Source: Autumnicola lenta
GTDB lineage: Bacteria > Bacteroidota > Bacteroidia > Flavobacteriales > Flavobacteriaceae
Length of the DNA: 64,000 nucleotides
Reading direction: 5' to 3'
Assembly: GCF_031846515.1 (NCBI RefSeq)
Contig: NZ_JAVRHO010000014.1
Coordinates: forward strand, 1 to 64,000
The position numbers and the translations under genes were made by a program. The first letter of the stretch is position 1. Every line of letters starts with the position of its first letter. The notes beneath the pieces were generated by a model. It was not told the origin of the DNA, made no database searches, and saw only the letters and a list, made by a program, of their open reading frames with translations. Positions 60,901 through 64,000 of the stretch are shown piece after piece.

Positions 60901-61194
60901 GCCTATAAGCCTGGATGCCTCAATTTTATTTAAACCTTCAGAAAGTTTAAGTAATTTAAAAAGCGGAATGAGAATAAATTTGGCAAGCAAAAGTGCTTCA
61001 ACGGCAATAAAAAGCCAGAATAATACCGCTCTTCCGAAGCTATTGAGCCAGAAGAAATATTCTATCCCAAGGATAAGCAAAAAATAAAGAAGACCAACCG
61101 TAACAAAAAGAATAGCACCCTTCAGTAATAAATTGAAATAATACTTACGTATAAAACCCTCCAGCTTCTCCTGTATCTTCTTAAAATGATCCAT
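57940..61194 (-). CDS. DUF4175 membrane protein with coiled-coil
   Basis: A 1084-residue protein with two to three N-terminal membrane helices (~18-40, 55-75, 150-170), an Ig-like extracytoplasmic region (~180-490), and a very long Glu/Gln/Lys-rich coiled coil (~490-830) with a Gly/Gln/Glu-rich stretch (~920-960). Bacteroidota proteins of this size and plan belong to DUF4175. The low-complexity segment has runs such as KGEQKGQKEGEGQQSNGEGG. Function unknown; it is the first gene of the DUF4175-ybeY-mnmG-methyltransferase run. Its stop overlaps ybeY by 17 bases. A promoter candidate is TTG-N23-TAATTTTG (61218-61251). Confidence 0.88.
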   Translation of the reverse strand: MDHFKKIQEKLEGFIRKYYFNLLLKGAILFVTVGLLYFLLILGIEYFFWLNSFGRAVLFWLFIAVEALLLAKFILIPLFKLLKLSEGLNKIEASRLIGRHFPEVNDKLLNVLQLKENSSQSDLLLASIDQKAKDLQPVPFTSAVNYKSSLRYAKFAIFPVVIVLALLFTGNSSFFSESYARVSNYNTAYEPPAPFLFHIQNKNLKVEEDKDLRLVVETTGKVIPENVSIHFNDQTYFLKSETPGLFEFTFKRLSENFNFHISSNGVKSPTYEVEVIEVPKLLNFDMAMDYPAYTGKRDEIIAGTGNASIPEGTKISWKFNTRNTKQVNLEYADTVVSVSSLKPVFDYNQQVFSDFPYELSTSNEQINDYEKLQYRIEVIKDEYPEIEVEQKIDSLNNTTRYLRGRISDDYGLSRLELVYYKEGKEEEAENWQISTSSQNFDEFLLTFPGEIGLEKGTDYHYYFRVYDNDAINGAKSTKSEVFSYRERSLEEIEAEKLQNQGKSIENLSQGLEKMEKSEQDLEEISRLQKENEKLDYNQRKKIEDFINRQKRQSELMQNYSKKLKKSLEKTDDKNDNFRQELERRTDKNEERLQRNEQLLKELEEISEKINREELGQKLEQLSKQNQNQKRNLEQLLELTKQYYVEEKKQKLSRDLEKLAEEQESLAESEENSAEAQEEISKKFEEFREEMDQLEKDNEALKSPKELGREEVDEESIQKEQKEASEELEQGNKENAKEKQKNAAKKMQEMSQKMQMQSMQQEGEQLDADINTLRQILDNLVTFSFEQENLLNNFQEIDQDNPVYAARLKRQNVLREHFNHIDDSLYTLALKNPMINEEITSNLTDIEYDIDKALERLSENQISQGTASQQYVVTRSNNLAYLLSQILLGMQQQANPKMGKGKGGEEMQLMDIIKKQQDLMGEMKEGMKGEQKGQKEGEGQQSNGEGGEGMNGDLFEIYKQQMELRENLERLLEEEGNNGNGDKLRKDMEELEEQLLEKKFDPQNLERMLNLEHELMKFQDAKLQQGEDNKRTSESNIREFNNDAKDQNLKAKEYFNSTEILNRQILPLRQIYKVKVKQYFDGGSD

Positions 61195-61217
61195 CTTCCA
61201 TCCTACTGTTTATACAA

Positions 61218-61251
61218 CAAAATTACAATAAATTTAGATCAATTAATTCAA
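61218..61251 (-). promoter_or_regulatory. Candidate promoter of the DUF4175-ybeY-mnmG run
   Basis: On the minus strand: TTG (plus CAA 61249-61251), a 23-base spacer, then TAATTTTG (plus CAAAATTA, 61218-61225), 23 bases before the DUF4175 ATG. The spacer is at the long end of the accepted range. Confidence 0.4.
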
Positions 61252-61321
61252 CCTGAATATCTTATGAATTTTACAGCAAAACTCAAATTCCAAATGATTT
61301 AGGATTGCATAATTAAGGTTG

Positions 61322-61329
61322 TATCTTTG
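61322..61329 (+). promoter_or_regulatory. Bacteroidota -7 box for gltX
   Basis: TATCTTTG, a perfect TAnnTTTG match, 18 bases before the gltX ATG at 61348. A TTG at 61305-61307 is closer (14 bases) than the usual spacer. Confidence 0.52.
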
Positions 61330-61347
61330 CTGTTAAAATCTAATTCT

Positions 61348-62865
61348 ATGGCCACTAAAGTGCGTGTACGTTTTGCTCCCAGTCCAACAGGACCTCTACA
61401 TATAGGCGGGGTGAGAACAGCTTTATTTAATTATTTATTTGCAAAAAAACATAAAGGTGATTTTCTTCTTCGCATTGAAGATACAGATCAAAACCGATAT
61501 GTTGAAGGTGCTGAAGATTATATTGTTGAAGCCTTAAACTGGTGCGGAATTCCGTTTGATGAAGGTCCCGGCAAAGAAGGCGATTTTGGTCCTTACCGCC
61601 AGAGTGAGCGGAAAGAAATGTATAAAGAATATGCTGAAAAGCTGATAGCTTCCGGAAACGCATACTATGCTTTTGATACTGCTGAAGCGCTTGATGATCA
61701 TAGAAAAGACCATGAAGCCAAAGGAAAAACCTTTATTTACAACTGGCATAACAGGGAAAAACTGTCAAATTCTATCTCACTTTCAGAAAAAGAAATTCAG
61801 GAAAAACTGGATGCGGACGAGCCTTTTGTGGTACGTTTTAAATCTCCTGAAAATGAGACTTTGCATATAAAAGATGAGATTCGAGGTGCAATGGAGATAG
61901 ACACCAGCATTTTAGATGATAAAGTTTTGTACAAGAGTGATGGCATGCCCACTTATCACCTGGCAAATATTGTGGACGATCATTTAATGGAAATTACTCA
62001 TGTAATTAGAGGTGAAGAATGGTTACCGTCCCTGGCTTTACATATAATGTTATATCGCGCCTTTGGCTGGCAGGCTCCTGTTTTTGCGCATTTACCACTT
62101 ATTCTAAAGCCACAGGGAAAAGGTAAACTGAGTAAACGTGACGGTGATAAAATGGGATTCCCCGTATTTCCACTGGAATGGAAAGATCCTAAGTCTGGTG
62201 AAATCTCTTCAGGATATCGGGAAGAAGGATATTTCCCCGAAGCAGTGACCAATATGCTCGCCTTTTTAGGCTGGAATCCGGGTACCGAAAGGGAGTTCTT
62301 TAAGATTGATGAACTGGTAGAAGCTTTTGAGCTTTCCCGTGTACATAAAGGAGGAGCAAAATTTGATCCTGAAAAGACAAAATGGTTTCAGCAACATTAC
62401 CTTCAGGAAGCAGATAATACCTTTTTAGCTTCTGAATTTCAGAAGTTACTCAAGAAAAAAGGATTTTCTCCGGAAGAAGATTATGTAAAAAATGTGGTGA
62501 ATCTTATAAAAGAACGCGCTGTTTTTGTTGAGGATTTATGGGAGCAGGGACATTTCTTTTTTACCTCCCCTACTTCCTACGATCCTAAGAATTCTAAAAA
62601 AGCCTGGAAAGAAGATACCGGCGCTTTAATGGAAGAACTTATTCCTGTACTGGAAAATACTGAAGACTGGACATCTGGAAATATTCAGGAAACCGTAAAG
62701 GAATGGATTGGGCAAAAAGAAGTCGGTTTTGGAAAAGTGATGCAGCCTTTCCGTCTTGCCCTGGTAGGTGCAATGCAGGGACCAGACCTTTATGTGATCG
62801 CTGAATTTATTGGAAAAGAAGAAACAATTACCAGAATTCAAAAAGCAATTTCCACACTGGAATAA
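61348..62865 (+). CDS. gltX: Glutamate--tRNA ligase
   Basis: A 505-residue class I aminoacyl-tRNA synthetase for tRNA-Glu. The HIGH motif is SPTGPLHIGGVRTALFNYLF (~10), YRQSERKEMYKEYAEKLIAS lies at ~82, and the KMSKS equivalent is GKLSKRDGDK (~258). The start is ATG 61348-61350; an upstream in-frame TTG at 61327 is unlikely because it overlaps the promoter box. It ends 54 bases before a strong terminator. Confidence 0.97.
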   Translation: MATKVRVRFAPSPTGPLHIGGVRTALFNYLFAKKHKGDFLLRIEDTDQNRYVEGAEDYIVEALNWCGIPFDEGPGKEGDFGPYRQSERKEMYKEYAEKLIASGNAYYAFDTAEALDDHRKDHEAKGKTFIYNWHNREKLSNSISLSEKEIQEKLDADEPFVVRFKSPENETLHIKDEIRGAMEIDTSILDDKVLYKSDGMPTYHLANIVDDHLMEITHVIRGEEWLPSLALHIMLYRAFGWQAPVFAHLPLILKPQGKGKLSKRDGDKMGFPVFPLEWKDPKSGEISSGYREEGYFPEAVTNMLAFLGWNPGTEREFFKIDELVEAFELSRVHKGGAKFDPEKTKWFQQHYLQEADNTFLASEFQKLLKKKGFSPEEDYVKNVVNLIKERAVFVEDLWEQGHFFFTSPTSYDPKNSKKAWKEDTGALMEELIPVLENTEDWTSGNIQETVKEWIGQKEVGFGKVMQPFRLALVGAMQGPDLYVIAEFIGKEETITRIQKAISTLE

Positions 62866-62886
62866 AAATTTTTCAAAAATTAAGAA

Positions 62887-62908
62887 GCGTCTCGACTCCG
62901 CTCGACGC
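62887..62908. repeat. REP-like palindrome TCGACTCCGCTCGA
   Basis: The core TCGACTCCGCTCGA (62892-62905) is flanked by GCGTC and CGC, giving an imperfect hairpin between the gltX stop and its terminator. Very similar TCGACTCCGCTCGAC words are common, dispersed intergenic elements in Flavobacteriia (recollection, not searched). Confidence 0.55.
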
Positions 62909-62919
62909 AACATATTTGG

Positions 62920-62947
62920 AACCCGGACTAATAATCCGGGTTTCTTA
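62920..62947 (+). terminator. Rho-independent terminator of gltX
   Basis: AACCCGGA (62920-62927) and TCCGGGTT (62935-62942) form a perfect 8-bp stem with a 7-base loop, followed by TCTTATT. Confidence 0.82.
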
Positions 62948-63021
62948 TTCACTTTTTTTGCCACTGCACAGTCAGCCTTTATTTACTATCTTACAGAGAT
63001 AATTTCTAATTCTTACAAATA

Positions 63022-64000
63022 ATGGCGGGCTACATTTTATTACCCTTACTTGGACTAATTGTTCTTGTAATCATCTTTTCAGGAGTATTTACCGTAAAAC
63101 AACAATCTGCAGCAATTCTGGAACGTTTCGGAAGGTTTTTAAGTATAAAAAATTCCGGTCTGCACTTCAAAATTCCAATTATCGACCGTATTGCCGGCAG
63201 GATAAACCTGAAGGTGCAACAATTGGACGTACTTGTAGAAACAAAGACAAAAGATAATGTTTTCGTTAAGCTGAAGATTTCGGTACAGTTTCAGGTAGTA
63301 AAGTCAAACGTATATGACGCGTTTTACAAGCTCGAAAGTCCGCACGACCAGATAACAGCTTATGTTTTTGACGTTGTGCGCGCAGAAGTACCTAAAATGA
63401 AGCTGGATGACGTTTTTGAGCGTAAAGATGACATAGCAGTTGCCGTAAACCGGGAATTGAACCAGGCGATGCAGGATTATGGGTATGATATTATTAAAAC
63501 TTTGGTGACAGATATAGATCCCGATGTTCAGGTTAAAGCCGCAATGAACCGTATAAATGCTGCGGAAAGGGAAAAAGTAGCAGCGGAATTTGTAGCTGAA
63601 GCAGACAGGATAAAGATAGTTGCAAAAGCTCGTGCAGAAGCAGAGAGCAAACGCTTGCAGGGCCAGGGAATTGCAGACCAGCGGCGTGAAATTGCCCGCG
63701 GACTTGAAGAAAGCGTAGATGTTTTGAACAATGTTGGGATAAATTCTCAGGAAGCATCTGCCCTTATCGTGGTGACACAACATTACGACACTTTACAAGC
63801 CATTGGAGAACAAACCAATAGTAATCTTATTTTATTACCGAATTCGCCGCAGGCTGGTAGCGAAATGCTGAACAATATGGTTGCCTCATTTACTGCCTCT
63901 AATCAGATAGGCGAAGCAATGAAGGAAAAGAACAAGGAAAATTTAAAGAAATCTACAGATACAGATACCATTTACCGGGAAACGGAAGATGATGAGGAGG
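63022..64000 (+). CDS. SPFH/Band-7 (stomatin-like) membrane protein, 3' end outside window
   Basis: A reading frame with ATG at 63022 stays open to the window end (326 codons). The N-terminal membrane helix (~3-22, GYILLPLLGLIVLVIIFSGV) is followed by the SPFH domain with QQSAAILERFGRFLSIKNSG (~28), VYDAFYKLESPHDQITAYVF (~98) and RINAAEREKVAAEFVAEADR (~175), then a charged helix AEAESKRLQGQG. It oligomerises in membrane microdomains and often partners NfeD-like proteins or proteases. A large antisense open frame inside it is a shadow. Confidence 0.93.
   Translation, partial: MAGYILLPLLGLIVLVIIFSGVFTVKQQSAAILERFGRFLSIKNSGLHFKIPIIDRIAGRINLKVQQLDVLVETKTKDNVFVKLKISVQFQVVKSNVYDAFYKLESPHDQITAYVFDVVRAEVPKMKLDDVFERKDDIAVAVNRELNQAMQDYGYDIIKTLVTDIDPDVQVKAAMNRINAAEREKVAAEFVAEADRIKIVAKARAEAESKRLQGQGIADQRREIARGLEESVDVLNNVGINSQEASALIVVTQHYDTLQAIGEQTNSNLILLPNSPQAGSEMLNNMVASFTASNQIGEAMKEKNKENLKKSTDTDTIYRETEDDEE

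Noticed and set aside
63304..63783. 159-codon open frame antisense to the SPFH gene
   Set aside because: The plus-strand SPFH frame is continuous and has clear family motifs; the antisense product is Cys/Phe-rich and resembles nothing.

Overview
The window comes from a member of the Bacteroidota, most likely a marine-type Flavobacteriaceae (Gramella, Salegentibacter or Zunongwangia are plausible relatives, but this is inference). The evidence is the gliding and type IX secretion genes (gldH, sprE/porW), many Bacteroidota-only DUF families, the split ATP synthase locus (atpB-E-F-H-A-G without atpD/atpC), and promoter boxes of the TAnnTTTG type in front of many genes. The sequence is almost entirely housekeeping and cell-envelope DNA. 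I see no tRNA or rRNA gene, no CRISPR array, no transposase and no prophage. Most genes lie on the minus strand.

Layout. 1-2.3 kb: a small partial gene, then scoA-scoB (succinyl-CoA:3-ketoacid CoA transferase), split by a four-helix-bundle (23S rRNA IVS-type) gene bounded by inverted repeats. 2.4-7.6 kb: PBP1A, gldH, ricT and trhO. 7.8-11.5 kb: recA, then a lipoprotein / ECF sigma / membrane-plus-beta-barrel cassette. 11.5-16.5 kb: plsC, trpS, an unknown gene, dprA, a HU-CCDC81/SPOR protein and a thioesterase. 16.5-24 kb: a long minus-strand run of envelope genes (lipoprotein, flippase, dut, unknown, sugar nucleotidyltransferase, TPR protein, DUF4292 lipoprotein, EnvC-like). 24.1-32.7 kb: ATP synthase genes preceded by atpZ, a DUF6168-like gene and sprE. 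32.8-41.9 kb: an ABC exporter pair, a ferredoxin-type reductase, GT9/DUF4254, two small membrane proteins, purD and a CapK-like adenylate-forming enzyme. 41.9-48.7 kb: an apparent operon M23 peptidase, GH3, DUF6909-like, rfbC, rfbD, GT2, with divergent tatA. 48.7-54.5 kb: pgk, a LysM transglycosylase, a DUF4837 lipoprotein, holB and an OmpH/Skp-like protein. 54.7-64 kb: methyltransferase, mnmG, ybeY, DUF4175, gltX and a partial SPFH/stomatin gene.

The most interesting signals are not extra genes but DNA and RNA structure. (1) Two parS-like palindromes (GTTCCACGTGGAAC core) flank mnmG, and one of them encodes the C-terminus of YbeY. (2) A 49-bp tandem array in the 3' untranslated region of the atp operon was built from copies of the last codons of atpG. 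(3) An IVS-like element with ~36-nt inverted repeats carries a four-helix-bundle gene inside the scoA-scoB operon. (4) The atpE-atpF and atpA-atpG intercistronic gaps hold strong hairpins that could set subunit stoichiometry. (5) The ECF sigma gene sits between a lipoprotein gene that may encode a surface protein and a gene for an unusual fusion of an anti-sigma-like N-terminus with an outer-membrane-barrel-like C-terminus.

Family assignments rest on recognisable motifs and remembered family features. No database search was run.
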